Shown piece after piece: positions 24,923-33,850 of a stretch of 64,000 nucleotides of DNA; positions within the stretch are counted from its first letter, which is position 1; each line of letters begins with the position of its first letter. Both the position numbers and the translations under genes were made by a program. Location of the stretch: the NCBI GenBank assembly GCA_018241725.1, contig JAFEDI010000093.1:186001-250000 (forward strand), in the 5' to 3' direction. The notes under the pieces were generated by a model. It was not told the origin of the DNA and did no database searches. It was given only the letters and a program-made list of their open reading frames with translations. Source of the stretch: Pseudomonadota bacterium. Its GTDB lineage: Bacteria; Pseudomonadota; Gammaproteobacteria; Burkholderiales; Rhodocyclaceae.

Positions 24923-26647
24923 ATGAAAACTCCTTCCTCCTTCCAGCACAGCGAGCTGCGCACCATTCTGTGGGCATTCCGCCGCGAGTTCGCGGTATGC
25001 CTGTTGTTCTCGGTGCTGGTCAACATCCTGATGTTGACGCCGACAATGTACATGCTGCAGCTGTTCGACCGGGTCATGCTCAGTCAGAACCTCGTCACGC
25101 TGTCGGTACTGACCATCGTCATGCTGTTTTGCTTCGCAGCAGTGGCTTTTGCCGAATGGTCCCGCTCACGCCTGCTGGTTCGCCTGGGCGTCAAGCTCGA
25201 TCAGAAACTGAACTCCCGCGTTTTTGCTGCCAGCTTTGAAGCAGCCCTGCGGCAGCAGGGCAAAAACCCCACCCAGGGTTTCAGCGATCTGGCCAACGTC
25301 CGACAGTTCCTCACCGGCAACGGGCTGTTCGCAATGATGGATGCACCGTGGTCACCGATCTATCTGGCCGTGCTGTTCATGCTGCACCCCTGGCTCGGCG
25401 CACTCGGCGTCATCTTCTCGCTGATCCTCATCGGCATTGCCTGGCTCTCCCACCGCCTGTCCCACGCCTCCCTCGAAGCGGCGCAGGAAGCTGGCAGCCA
25501 GGTCAACGGCTATATCCACAGCAAGCTGCGCAATGCCGAAGTCATCGAAGCGATGGGGATGCTCAGCAATTTGCGCGCCCACTGGAAGACTCGTCAGCAG
25601 CGCTACCTGACACTCAACCAGCACGCCAGCGACATTTCCGAGCGCGTCAAGGCCCTGACCAAATTCGTGCGCTATACCCAGCAGTCCCTGGCCCTCGCGG
25701 CCGGTGCAATACTGGTCATTCGCGGCGAACTCAGCCCTGGCGCGATGATCGCCACCAACGTGCTACTCGGCCGTGCCACCCAACCGGTAGACATGATGGT
25801 CATGAGCTGGAAGTCGTTCCTGGCCGCCCGCAAGGCCTTTCTGCGCCTGGAAGAAACCCTGGCCCAGAACCCCCCGCGCGACGCCTGCCTGGTCCATCCC
25901 GAACCCAAGGGGCAGCTGAGCCTGCAGAATGTAATTGCCACAGCCCCCGCTCGCCCTCAAGCCATTCTCAAGGATCTCAGCCTGGATTTCCCGGCTGGCG
26001 AAGTCATCGGCATCGTCGGCCCCTCCGGCTCCGGCAAGTCCACCCTGGCTCGCACGCTGATCGGCATCTGGCCATATACCGATGGGCGCGTGCTGCTCGA
26101 TGGCGTGCCGCTGGAACGCTGGGAGCGGGACGACCTCGGCCCCCACCTGGGCTATCTTCCCCAGGACATAGAGCTATTCGAAGGCACGATCGCCGAGAAC
26201 ATTGCGCGTTTCGGCGATGTGGAACCGGACAAGGTCATCCGCGCCTGCAAGCGCGCCGGCGTGCACGACATGATCCTGCACTTTCCCAATGGCTACGATA
26301 CGGAAATGGGCCAGGCAGGCGGACAGCTGTCCGGCGGTCAACGCCAACGCATCGCCCTCGCCCGCGCCATGTACGGAGACCCGAGACTGCTGGTGCTCGA
26401 TGAGCCCAATTCCAACCTGGACGATGTCGGCGAAGCCGCACTGCTCAAAGCGGTCCAGGATCTCAAGCAACAGGGCAGCACCGTCATCGTCATCACCCAC
26501 CGGCCCAGCATCCTCAACGCTGCCGACCGCCTGCTGGTACTCAACGATGGCCGCATCGCCCTGTATGGTCCCCGCGCCGACGTCATAGCCACACTGCAGG
26601 CCCAAGCGTCTACCCAGCCGCACAGCCCCGCGGCTCAGCCTGCCTGA
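24923..26647 (+). CDS. Type I secretion system ABC transporter (second copy)
   Basis: This is a paralogue of the preceding gene (also 574 residues, same domain order), clearly diverged in sequence. It has six N-terminal helices, Walker A GPSGSGKST, Q-loop LGYLPQDIELFEG, signature LSGGQRQRIALAR and Walker B LLVLDEPNSNLDD. Both copies keep all ATPase motifs, so neither is a degenerate partner. Two ABC genes in one type I operon suggest a heterodimer or two substrates. HlyD-type adaptor and TolC-type genes follow. Confidence 0.95.
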   Translation: MKTPSSFQHSELRTILWAFRREFAVCLLFSVLVNILMLTPTMYMLQLFDRVMLSQNLVTLSVLTIVMLFCFAAVAFAEWSRSRLLVRLGVKLDQKLNSRVFAASFEAALRQQGKNPTQGFSDLANVRQFLTGNGLFAMMDAPWSPIYLAVLFMLHPWLGALGVIFSLILIGIAWLSHRLSHASLEAAQEAGSQVNGYIHSKLRNAEVIEAMGMLSNLRAHWKTRQQRYLTLNQHASDISERVKALTKFVRYTQQSLALAAGAILVIRGELSPGAMIATNVLLGRATQPVDMMVMSWKSFLAARKAFLRLEETLAQNPPRDACLVHPEPKGQLSLQNVIATAPARPQAILKDLSLDFPAGEVIGIVGPSGSGKSTLARTLIGIWPYTDGRVLLDGVPLERWERDDLGPHLGYLPQDIELFEGTIAENIARFGDVEPDKVIRACKRAGVHDMILHFPNGYDTEMGQAGGQLSGGQRQRIALARAMYGDPRLLVLDEPNSNLDDVGEAALLKAVQDLKQQGSTVIVITHRPSILNAADRLLVLNDGRIALYGPRADVIATLQAQASTQPHSPAAQPA

Positions 26648-26683
26648 CCCCAGTCGCCCCCGAAATTTTCCAGAGAAACCGTT

Positions 26684-28057
26684 ATGGTCAATCAAACCGC
26701 CTCCCACTCCAGCGACCTACCCGTCGCAGCTCAGCAGCCCCAGGACACGGAAGCCCCGCTGCCCACTGACACCAAGCGCCCCGCTCGTATCGGCCTCTGG
26801 GTTCTCGGCCTTGGCTTGGGTGGCTTCCTGCTATGGTCCTCATTGGCACCTCTCGATGAAGGCGTTCCCACCTCCGGAAGCGTAACGATCGATACCAAGC
26901 GCAAAACCATCCAGCACTTGACCGGTGGCATCGCCGCAGAGATCTTCGTCAAGGAAGGTGAGTTCGTGAAGGCTGGAGCCCCCTTAATACGCATCGACGA
27001 CGCAAGCACCCAGGCCAATTTCGAATCGGTCCGCCAATATTACCTGACCGTCCGTGCGATGGAAGGCCGTTTGGTTGCCGAGCAGACAGGACAAAGCAGG
27101 ATCAGCTTCCATCCCGACCTGCAGAAGGTAGCTAACGATCCTCAGGTAAAGCAAACCCTGGACACCCAACAAAGTCTGTTCCAGTCGCGCCGCAATGCGC
27201 TAGCCGCCGACCAACTGGCCTACGAAGAGAGTATCCGCGGCCTGGAAGCTTCTATCCAGGGCTACCAAGGCCTGCTGGCGAGCCGCAAGACTCAGCATGA
27301 CAACATTCAAGAAGAACTGAGCGGCGTCCGCGACCTGGTCAAGGAGGGCTACGCCCCGCGCAACAAGCAATTGGAATTGGAGCGCCTGCTGGCTGACTCC
27401 ACCGGAGCCATGGCCGATCTGCAAGGGAATATCCTCCGCGCACGCCAGGGTATCGCCGAGGCCCGTGCCCGTGCCCGCCAGCGTCAGGAGGAATACCGCA
27501 AAGAAGTGGACAGTCAGCTTGCAGACGTACGTCGGGAAGTTCAAGCCGATGCCGACAAGCTGAAAGCATCTACCGACGAACTGACCCGCACCACCATCCG
27601 CTCTCCGGTAGAAGGGCAGGTCGTTGGCCTGACTACCCAGACTGTCGGCGGCGTCATCGGACCTGGCCAGAAGCTGATGGACATCGTGCCACGCCACGAA
27701 TCCCTGCTGCTTGAGGCCCACGTGCCCCCCCACCTCATCGATCGCCTCAAACCGGGTCAGGAGACCGACGTACGCTTCTCCACCTTCGCCCACTCCCCGG
27801 CGCTGGTAGTGGAGGGCAAGGTGGATTCCATTTCCACCGACCTGATCACCGAGCCCCCCAGCGCCAATGCGCCCGCCAGCTCCTACTATCTGGCCCGCAT
27901 ATCGCTGACCGACAAAGGCATGAAGGAACTGGGTGATCGCCAGATGCAGGCTGGCATGCCCGCCGAAGTCGTCATAAAGACCGGCGAACGTACCGTGCTC
28001 AACTATCTGCTACATCCGCTGATCAAGCGCCTCGCCGCGTCGATGAAAGAGGAATAA
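26684..28057 (+). CDS. HlyD/PrtE-family type I secretion periplasmic adaptor
   Basis: A membrane-fusion protein linking the ABC transporter to the outer membrane channel. The 457 residues have a cytosolic N-terminus of about 30 residues and one helix (about 36-54). A lipoyl half (GSVTIDTKRKTIQHLTGGI) and a long coiled coil (about 150-300, rich in Q, E, R and L) come next. The second lipoyl half is RSPVEGQVVGLTTQTVGG and the beta-barrel domain ends LLHPLIKRLAASMKEE. The family's usual length is about 430-460. It precedes the TolC-type gene by three bases. Confidence 0.95.
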   Translation: MVNQTASHSSDLPVAAQQPQDTEAPLPTDTKRPARIGLWVLGLGLGGFLLWSSLAPLDEGVPTSGSVTIDTKRKTIQHLTGGIAAEIFVKEGEFVKAGAPLIRIDDASTQANFESVRQYYLTVRAMEGRLVAEQTGQSRISFHPDLQKVANDPQVKQTLDTQQSLFQSRRNALAADQLAYEESIRGLEASIQGYQGLLASRKTQHDNIQEELSGVRDLVKEGYAPRNKQLELERLLADSTGAMADLQGNILRARQGIAEARARARQRQEEYRKEVDSQLADVRREVQADADKLKASTDELTRTTIRSPVEGQVVGLTTQTVGGVIGPGQKLMDIVPRHESLLLEAHVPPHLIDRLKPGQETDVRFSTFAHSPALVVEGKVDSISTDLITEPPSANAPASSYYLARISLTDKGMKELGDRQMQAGMPAEVVIKTGERTVLNYLLHPLIKRLAASMKEE

Positions 28058-28060
28058 GTC

Positions 28061-29440
28061 GTGTCCGTTATTCGCCCCCTCATCCGCCTCCTGCCCGGTA
28101 CCAGCCTGTCACGCCTGACTGGCGCACTCAGCCTGGCGCTGGCCGCCGCGCCAGCCGGTGCCATCGATTTGATGCAAGCCTATGAGCGTGCCCTCAGCCA
28201 GGACGCCAGCTATCAAGCAGCCCGTGCCGATGCCGACGCTCGCCGGGAAGCCGTGCCCCAGGCCCTCGCTCAATTGATGCCCAATGTCTCCAGCAATCTG
28301 TCCCGCAGCAAGAACATCACGGAACAGCGCTCCCCAAACGTCCTGGGCGTCTTAGGCAAAACCAACTACGAATACTTCAGTAGCAACTACGGTATCAGCC
28401 TGCGCCAGCCGCTGTTCCGCAAGTACAACTTCGCGCTCTACCGTCAGGCAAAATCCGACGTGGAAACCGCCGAAGCCAGTCTGGACAAGAGCTTGCAGGA
28501 CCTTGTCGTTCGCATGGCCGGTAGCTATTTCGATGCACTGATGGCCAAATCCCAGTACGCATTGGTCATGGCCCAAAAGGATGCCTACGGCTTGCAGCTG
28601 GCCGCAGCCAAGCAGAGCTTTGCCAAGGGACAAGGCACTGTCATTGACGTGGACGACGCCCAGGCCCGTTACGACATGACCGTCGCCCAGGAACTGGAAG
28701 CCCTTCAAAACCTCAGCTACACCCGCCGGGCCCTGCAGGTCATCGTCAACGAGCCCGTGGAAGCCGTCGCCGATCTGGTGCCAGCCCGCATGGAACTGAC
28801 CCCACCGTTCCCGGACAATGTAGAGGAATGGATCGCGCGCGCCGAGGAGACCAACCCCGAGTTGCGTGCCCTACGCGCCTCCATGGAATCAGCCAACCAG
28901 GAACTCGCCAAAGCCCGCTCTGGCCATTACCCGACGGCGGACCTGTTCGTCCAGCGGAGCATGAGCGAAAGCGACAACAACGTGTCCATCAACAGCCGCT
29001 ACCTGACCTCTCAGGCTGGCGTGCAGGTGAGCATTCCGCTGTTCTCCGGTGGCTACGTTTCCTCGCAAATGCGTCAAGCCCGCGCCAACATCCAGAAAAT
29101 CGAGCAGCAATACGAAGGGCGCCGCCGGGAAATCAACCTGCAGGTACGCAAGGAATATCAGAACATTACCGAAGGCATCGCCAAGATCCAGGCCCTGCAA
29201 CAGGCCGAACGCTCCGCAGAACGGGCACTCGACTCGAACCAGAAGGGCCTCCCTGCCGGTACCCGCAGCCGGGTGGACATCCTCAACGCCCAGCAACAGT
29301 TGATCAACACCAAACGCGATCTGGTCCAGGCCCGTCTCACCTACATCCTCGCCCGCGTCCGCCTGCAGGGGCTGGTGAGCTCCCTCAACGAAAAGGAAAT
29401 CCAGACCATCAACAACTGGCTGGAAACACCGCGCAGCTGA
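28061..29440 (+). CDS. TolC-family outer membrane channel of the type I system
   Basis: A TolC/PrtF-type trimeric channel-tunnel subunit. The 459 residues start at GTG 28061 with a signal peptide ending near APAGA/I, followed by DLMQAYERALSQDASYQAA, the typical TolC opening. The two internal structural repeats are visible (helical segments around 170-215 and 385-430, the latter with NAQQQLINTKRDLVQARLTY). It closes the four-gene secretion operon and ends convergently with a glycosyltransferase. Confidence 0.94.
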   Translation: MSVIRPLIRLLPGTSLSRLTGALSLALAAAPAGAIDLMQAYERALSQDASYQAARADADARREAVPQALAQLMPNVSSNLSRSKNITEQRSPNVLGVLGKTNYEYFSSNYGISLRQPLFRKYNFALYRQAKSDVETAEASLDKSLQDLVVRMAGSYFDALMAKSQYALVMAQKDAYGLQLAAAKQSFAKGQGTVIDVDDAQARYDMTVAQELEALQNLSYTRRALQVIVNEPVEAVADLVPARMELTPPFPDNVEEWIARAEETNPELRALRASMESANQELAKARSGHYPTADLFVQRSMSESDNNVSINSRYLTSQAGVQVSIPLFSGGYVSSQMRQARANIQKIEQQYEGRRREINLQVRKEYQNITEGIAKIQALQQAERSAERALDSNQKGLPAGTRSRVDILNAQQQLINTKRDLVQARLTYILARVRLQGLVSSLNEKEIQTINNWLETPRS

Positions 29441-29456
29441 ACCCTACGAGCAGCCT

Positions 29457-29502
29457 GGAGGCGTGGCTCCGGGGCCCACAGGACTTGGCCCCGAACGCCT
29501 CC
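29457..29502. terminator. Long stem between convergent tolC-type and glycosyltransferase genes
   Basis: GGAGGCGT at 29457-29464 pairs with ACGCCTCC at 29495-29502, and an inner CCGGGGCC/GGCCCCG stem extends it. It lies entirely in the 67-bp gap between two stop codons. There is no T tract on either side, so it is a hairpin likely to act as a 3' boundary rather than a classical intrinsic terminator. Confidence 0.45.
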
Positions 29503-29507
29503 TACGT

Positions 29508-30797
29508 TCACAAGAGCGCGAGGATATCCTTCAGGCTGTTACGTAGTTCGTCCGCACCAAGCGGAGACGCCGACGACACCGCAGCAAGCCCTTCGACCCA
29601 AGCCAGTTGCTGGGAAAGGCATACTGTCCGCGCATCATGGTGCTTACGGACGAACTCCCTGGCCTGTCGCCCGAGCCGCGCCCGCTCCTCGGGTGCGTCG
29701 AGCAGGCGACACACTTCATCGGCCAGCCCCCGGCTATCGAAAAAATCGACCAATCGCCCGGTTTCACCATCCTGGATGATCGCCTCCAATGGAGCCGTCC
29801 GGCTGCCGACGACGGCACAGCCGATCCCCATCGCCTCCAGCAGACCAGCGGGAACCGCCGAGGGATAACGCATCTGGACATGCACCGTCGACAGCTGCAA
29901 CAGACCGACCCACTGGGGGGCAGTCAACTCACCGACGAAATGCACCCGGCGCCAGTCGGCCTCAGCAGCCTGGGACCTCAACTCGGCAATCAGGGATTCC
30001 CGCCAACCCCGACCACCGGCAGTTCCTGCGACAACCCCATCACCACCGGCAATCAGCACATGAGCGTGCGGCCGACGATTGAGGATATCGGGCAACGCAC
30101 GCATGAACACATGGAAACCGACCTGGGGTGACAGTTCGCGGCAAACAAAGGTGATCACCTCGTCCTGCCGCGTCAAGCTCAACTGCCCGTTGAGGGTCAG
30201 GCTGATGTCCTCCTTAGGCCCCAGTGCATCGATGTCGATCCCCTCAGGCACCACAGTCAGGCGGTCGCGCCAGGCTTTTGGAAAGGAGTCGGCCTGCCAG
30301 CGGGTCGGTACCATGCCTTGGTCCGCCCGATCGAACTGCAGGCGTTGAGCCAGTTGCTGCACCCGCAAGCTTCCCTCACGAAGCGGATCCTGCTCCACGA
30401 ACTCTGCATCGAAATCCCCATCGGCAGACTGTCGGAAATAATCACAACAGATGCCTAAACGAGCCTCCGGCCAGACGTCCTTGACGAACAAACCCTCCCC
30501 CCAACCCGAATGAGCCAGGATCACCTGAGGCTCGAAACCCTCGGCCTTCAGGCCGACAGCTGCGCGCATACAGGCCTCGCCAACAACGATCTTGCCCTCC
30601 AGCTCAGCCAGCCACGGATGCACACCGGCCGTAGCACTACGCTGCAATGCAAACGGAACCAGGCGGACCCCCTCCCACTGCGTTGCGGTCGAGGCCTGCA
30701 GGGTCAGTGCAACGACAGTGTGTCCAGCCTTGGCCAGTGCCGGCGCCAAATGAGAGAACTGGGCGGGGAAATGCGGATGAATGATCAGAATGTTCAT
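29508..30797 (-). CDS. Glycosyltransferase family 4 protein
   Basis: A 429-residue GT-B fold enzyme. The N-domain begins MNILIIHPHFPAQFSHLAPAL and the C-domain has the nucleotide-sugar binding stretch PSAVPAGLLEAMGIGCAVVG, followed by the E-x-I-D-like DGETGRLVDFFD. The middle LTRQDEVITFVCRELSPQVG is the usual inter-domain start. The sugar donor and acceptor are unknown. It lies downstream of two unknown genes on the same strand and may modify the secreted protein or the surface glycan. Confidence 0.88.
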   Translation of the reverse strand: MNILIIHPHFPAQFSHLAPALAKAGHTVVALTLQASTATQWEGVRLVPFALQRSATAGVHPWLAELEGKIVVGEACMRAAVGLKAEGFEPQVILAHSGWGEGLFVKDVWPEARLGICCDYFRQSADGDFDAEFVEQDPLREGSLRVQQLAQRLQFDRADQGMVPTRWQADSFPKAWRDRLTVVPEGIDIDALGPKEDISLTLNGQLSLTRQDEVITFVCRELSPQVGFHVFMRALPDILNRRPHAHVLIAGGDGVVAGTAGGRGWRESLIAELRSQAAEADWRRVHFVGELTAPQWVGLLQLSTVHVQMRYPSAVPAGLLEAMGIGCAVVGSRTAPLEAIIQDGETGRLVDFFDSRGLADEVCRLLDAPEERARLGRQAREFVRKHHDARTVCLSQQLAWVEGLAAVSSASPLGADELRNSLKDILALL

Positions 30798-30930
30798 GCG
30801 GGTACAATTTCAGGAAGCACGGGAAGCGAACTCTTGGGGTCGTCGCTACGAGAGGGCAATACATCAGTGATACGAGGCGGAAGGCTGCATTATCCCCGAT
30901 CACCTCATGGGGTAGTCAGCGCCCCGCGCG

Positions 30931-31449
30931 TCAATGGAAGCTTGTCGGACTCTGCGTGCCGCCCGATGCCAACTCTGCCAACCAGGGGGGACAGGCCTCC
31001 AAGGGCCACCCTCCCACGCTACACTGACTGTGCAGGATACCCAACCATTGCCGTAGAGCCTGCGGCGGCAAGGTCAACATCACCCTTTCGCCCTCTCTTC
31101 CACGGAAGGCGAGACGTAGCGCTGCGTCGTTACCCCCGGAAATGTCCACCGCCTGCACCAACCAGCTACACCGAGCCTTCTCCGATCGCACCGGAGCCTG
31201 GGGCACGAGCGCCTGCAGCGCAGCCTGCAAGGCGAACCCCTGCATGACATTGGCCATACTGGCGTCCATCTGCCGATTCCCGACTCCATGCTGCTTCTCA
31301 AGCCACTCGCAGAGATGAGGAAGCAGGCGGCCAATCAATCGCCGGGTCAGCCACAGGATCTGAGCCTCACCCGGCGCAATCTCGCCACTCAGACGGATGC
31401 GGTCTTCCACGTCCACATACTCGGTGGTGAAACGCTGCAGTTCACTCAT
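30931..31449 (-). CDS. Unknown protein, 172 aa, beside the secretion/glycan cluster
   Basis: I do not recognise this family. The product is soluble, without signal peptide. It begins MSELQRFTTEYVDVEDRIRL, has a helical middle (LWLTRRLIGRLLPHLCEWL) and a strand-rich second half (ALRLAFRGREGERVMLTLP), then two tryptophan-containing segments. It lies seven bases after the 85-residue unknown gene, with the same orientation, and 133 bp before a GT4 gene. The gene pair looks like one transcription unit. Confidence 0.6.
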   Translation of the reverse strand: MSELQRFTTEYVDVEDRIRLSGEIAPGEAQILWLTRRLIGRLLPHLCEWLEKQHGVGNRQMDASMANVMQGFALQAALQALVPQAPVRSEKARCSWLVQAVDISGGNDAALRLAFRGREGERVMLTLPPQALRQWLGILHSQCSVGGWPLEACPPWLAELASGGTQSPTSFH

Positions 31450-31455
31450 CGGAGA

Positions 31456-31713
31456 TCACACCAACAACAAAGTCGGGACACCCTCCTGGGCATCCTCGGG
31501 GAGGCCGACCACACTGATGACGGTCACACCGACGCCGGATCTGTCTACAGGATGGAAATAGGCGTCCTCACCCAAAGGCCACCAACCGATGGACTCCGCC
31601 TCGACAGCATGCAACTCGAGCACCTCATCCACGCACGCACCTGCGGCCGTGTGCTGAGCAACGTTGACTTCGGGCACGAGCGTCGTGCCGCTGATAATAA
31701 GGGTATCGTTCAT
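31456..31713 (-). CDS. Unknown small protein, 85 aa
   Basis: A short acidic protein starting MNDTLIISGTTLVPEVNVAQ, with predicted beta strands and a hydrophobic C terminus (GVPTLLLV). No signal peptide or membrane helix is evident. It precedes the 172-residue unknown gene by six bases. It resembles no family I can name. Codon usage is like the neighbours, so I regard it as a real gene. Confidence 0.5.
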   Translation of the reverse strand: MNDTLIISGTTLVPEVNVAQHTAAGACVDEVLELHAVEAESIGWWPLGEDAYFHPVDRSGVGVTVISVVGLPEDAQEGVPTLLLV

Positions 31714-31804
31714 GGCGCCCGAAGTTTCGCGTTAGAGTCGGACAAGTGCAAGTGCCCCGTGCCCTCCACGCCCTCTCCCGACCGTTTTTCAATAGCCGTA
31801 TCTT

Positions 31805-32671
31805 TCAGGGCTCCACGCGACGACGCAGATAACTCACAAAACGCGGCACGCCATTCCTCGTTACGTCACGATACTGGTAGGTCACCACGCTGCCTACCGC
31901 CGGTGGATCACGACGTAGCGCATCGGTAAAGCCGGTGCCAATCTCAAAGCGCCGCCCCTCCGGCGTCTCGACCTGCAGCGCCCCCATCATCCCGGTCAGC
32001 CGGCCACGCCCCGGCACATGAGCGACAACGGTCGCCTCTGCGTCTCGCAGTGGCTTGAGCTTGAGGAGGACGTCGCTTCGACCGGTCAGGTACGGCGCGT
32101 CGGCCAGATGCAGCATCACGCCTTCGCCTCCTGCCGAGACGATTTCATCCAGCTTCTCTTTCAACGCCTGGCGGTCGGTTACACGGAACTGCTCGACGAG
32201 TTCCAGCCACGGAACCCCAGCCTGCTTCACCAACCCACGCAAGGCCTCGATCCGTGCGGTGAAATCACCACGCCCATTGGGCTGTTCGAAAACCATGAAT
32301 TTCACCTGCAGCCAATCCTCGTCCCTGGGCTGCAGCTTCCGCACAATACCGGACAACACCTCGAAACGTCGTCGCCCCATCCACAATTCACCATCGAGTG
32401 GTTCCGGCGGCAGTGCCGCAGTGAACCACGCGGGAGCGTTGACCTGACGGCCACTACGAAAACGCAGCATCTTTCCGTCCCACACGGCGCGCACCCCGTC
32501 CAGCTTCTCGCTGACCCAGTAGCGCGTGACATCCACGTCACCACGCATCGTCTCGGCCAGCAACAGCGGGGGCGAAGCAATCGGCTCACCAGCCCAGGCT
32601 GGCACCAGCACGCACCCCCAGCACACCGGCAGCATCAACGCGACAAATCCGCGTCGCAGATCAGCTAACAT
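31805..32671 (-). CDS. ligE: Periplasmic ATP-dependent DNA ligase (Lig E type)
   Basis: A minimal ATP-dependent DNA ligase exported to the periplasm and thought to repair incoming or extracellular DNA. The 288 residues begin with a signal peptide (cleavage near AWAG). Motif I SEKLDGVRA carries the adenylated K56. LDGELWMGRRRF (motif III-like), GGEGVMLH (IV) and LLKLKPLRD (V) follow, then an OB-fold tail. ATG 32671 is preferred: GAGGCGGA lies just upstream and the signal peptide is clean. GTG 32707 and ATG 32698 are longer options. Confidence 0.9.
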   Translation of the reverse strand: MLADLRRGFVALMLPVCWGCVLVPAWAGEPIASPPLLLAETMRGDVDVTRYWVSEKLDGVRAVWDGKMLRFRSGRQVNAPAWFTAALPPEPLDGELWMGRRRFEVLSGIVRKLQPRDEDWLQVKFMVFEQPNGRGDFTARIEALRGLVKQAGVPWLELVEQFRVTDRQALKEKLDEIVSAGGEGVMLHLADAPYLTGRSDVLLKLKPLRDAEATVVAHVPGRGRLTGMMGALQVETPEGRRFEIGTGFTDALRRDPPAVGSVVTYQYRDVTRNGVPRFVSYLRRRVEP

Positions 32672-32701
32672 TCTCCGCCTCTCTCTTTTCTGGTCCATGG
32701 C

Positions 32702-33850
32702 GTGCACATTCTAATCAATGCCGATTGCATTTACCCGCCCCTTACGGGAATCGGACGATACGCATTCCGGTTGGCCACTGGCCTGCAGACCCACCCGAGA
32801 ATCGCACGCCTCGAAGCACTCGCTGGCGGCCGTGAAGTCGATCTGGCAAGTCGCCTTAGGACAGAACCACGCTGGCTCCGGGTTGCCAAGAAACTACCGT
32901 TCCAGAGCCTTTTGCGGCGCACCTACGAACATGTCCGCAACGCCCGCGAACAGGGTCGTCCCGCGGTCTCCAGCAAAGACGTGATTTATCACGAACCCCG
33001 CTACATCGCAGCCCGTGTCCGTTACCCTCTGGTAGTCACCGTGCACGACCTGTCCCATGTGCGCCATCCGGAGTTTCATCGCCCGGACGCCGTCGAGCAT
33101 CTCGAACGGGGCCTCGCCGACAGCCTCGAACGGGCAGCCCGCATCATCACCGTCTCGGAGTTTGTCCGTGGCGAAGTCCTGGAACATTTTGGCCTGCCGC
33201 CCGACAAGGTCGTCGCAGTCAAGAACGGCGTGGACCCGGTTTTCCATCCGATGAATGCCACTGAAACACTGCCGGTCCGCCGCAAATTCGGCCTGGAAGA
33301 GAAGGATTACATCCTTGCCATCGGCACCCTGGAGCCGCGCAAGAACCTGCTGCGCCTGTTCGACGCGTTCTCCCGCCTCCCCGACAATGTGCGCAAGCGC
33401 CATCCCATCGTCGTCGGGGGTGCAGTCGGCTGGCTCAACGAAAACATCAGCCAGCGCCTGCGCGGCCTGGAAAGCCGGGGCGAGGTGATCCGCCTCGGCT
33501 ACGTTCCGGAGGCCGACCTGCCGGCCTTATATGCCGGCGCCTGGGCCTGCGCTTATCCGTCCGTCTATGAAGGATTCGGCCTGCCGGCGCTGGAAGCCAT
33601 GGCCTCAGGCATTCCTACCCTGACGAGCAATGCCTCTTCCTTGCCGGAAGTGACCGGCGACGCCGCCCTGACTTGCAACACGGCCGATGTACCTGAACTG
33701 AGCGAACAGCTTGCCCGCCTGCTCGAAGACAACATGCTGCGCGACCGCCTGAGTCGCGACGGCCCGCTCCGAGCCATCGACATGAGCTGGGACCGCTGCG
33801 TAGACGCAACCGTGCAGGTTTATGCCGACGCCTTGAGCGCAGCGCGGTAG
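32702..33850 (+). CDS. Glycosyltransferase family 4 protein (mannosyltransferase-like)
   Basis: A 382-residue GT-B enzyme opening with HILINADCIYPPLTGIGRYA, the G-I-G-R-Y-A loop found in many mannosyl/rhamnosyl transferases. It has a central ILAIGTLEPRKNLLRLFDAF and the C-domain E-x7-E motif in SVYEGFGLPALEAMASGIP. The start is GTG 32702, divergent from ligE. The 3' end overlaps the convergent next gene by 31 bp. The exact linkage made is unknown. Confidence 0.9.
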   Translation: MHILINADCIYPPLTGIGRYAFRLATGLQTHPRIARLEALAGGREVDLASRLRTEPRWLRVAKKLPFQSLLRRTYEHVRNAREQGRPAVSSKDVIYHEPRYIAARVRYPLVVTVHDLSHVRHPEFHRPDAVEHLERGLADSLERAARIITVSEFVRGEVLEHFGLPPDKVVAVKNGVDPVFHPMNATETLPVRRKFGLEEKDYILAIGTLEPRKNLLRLFDAFSRLPDNVRKRHPIVVGGAVGWLNENISQRLRGLESRGEVIRLGYVPEADLPALYAGAWACAYPSVYEGFGLPALEAMASGIPTLTSNASSLPEVTGDAALTCNTADVPELSEQLARLLEDNMLRDRLSRDGPLRAIDMSWDRCVDATVQVYADALSAAR

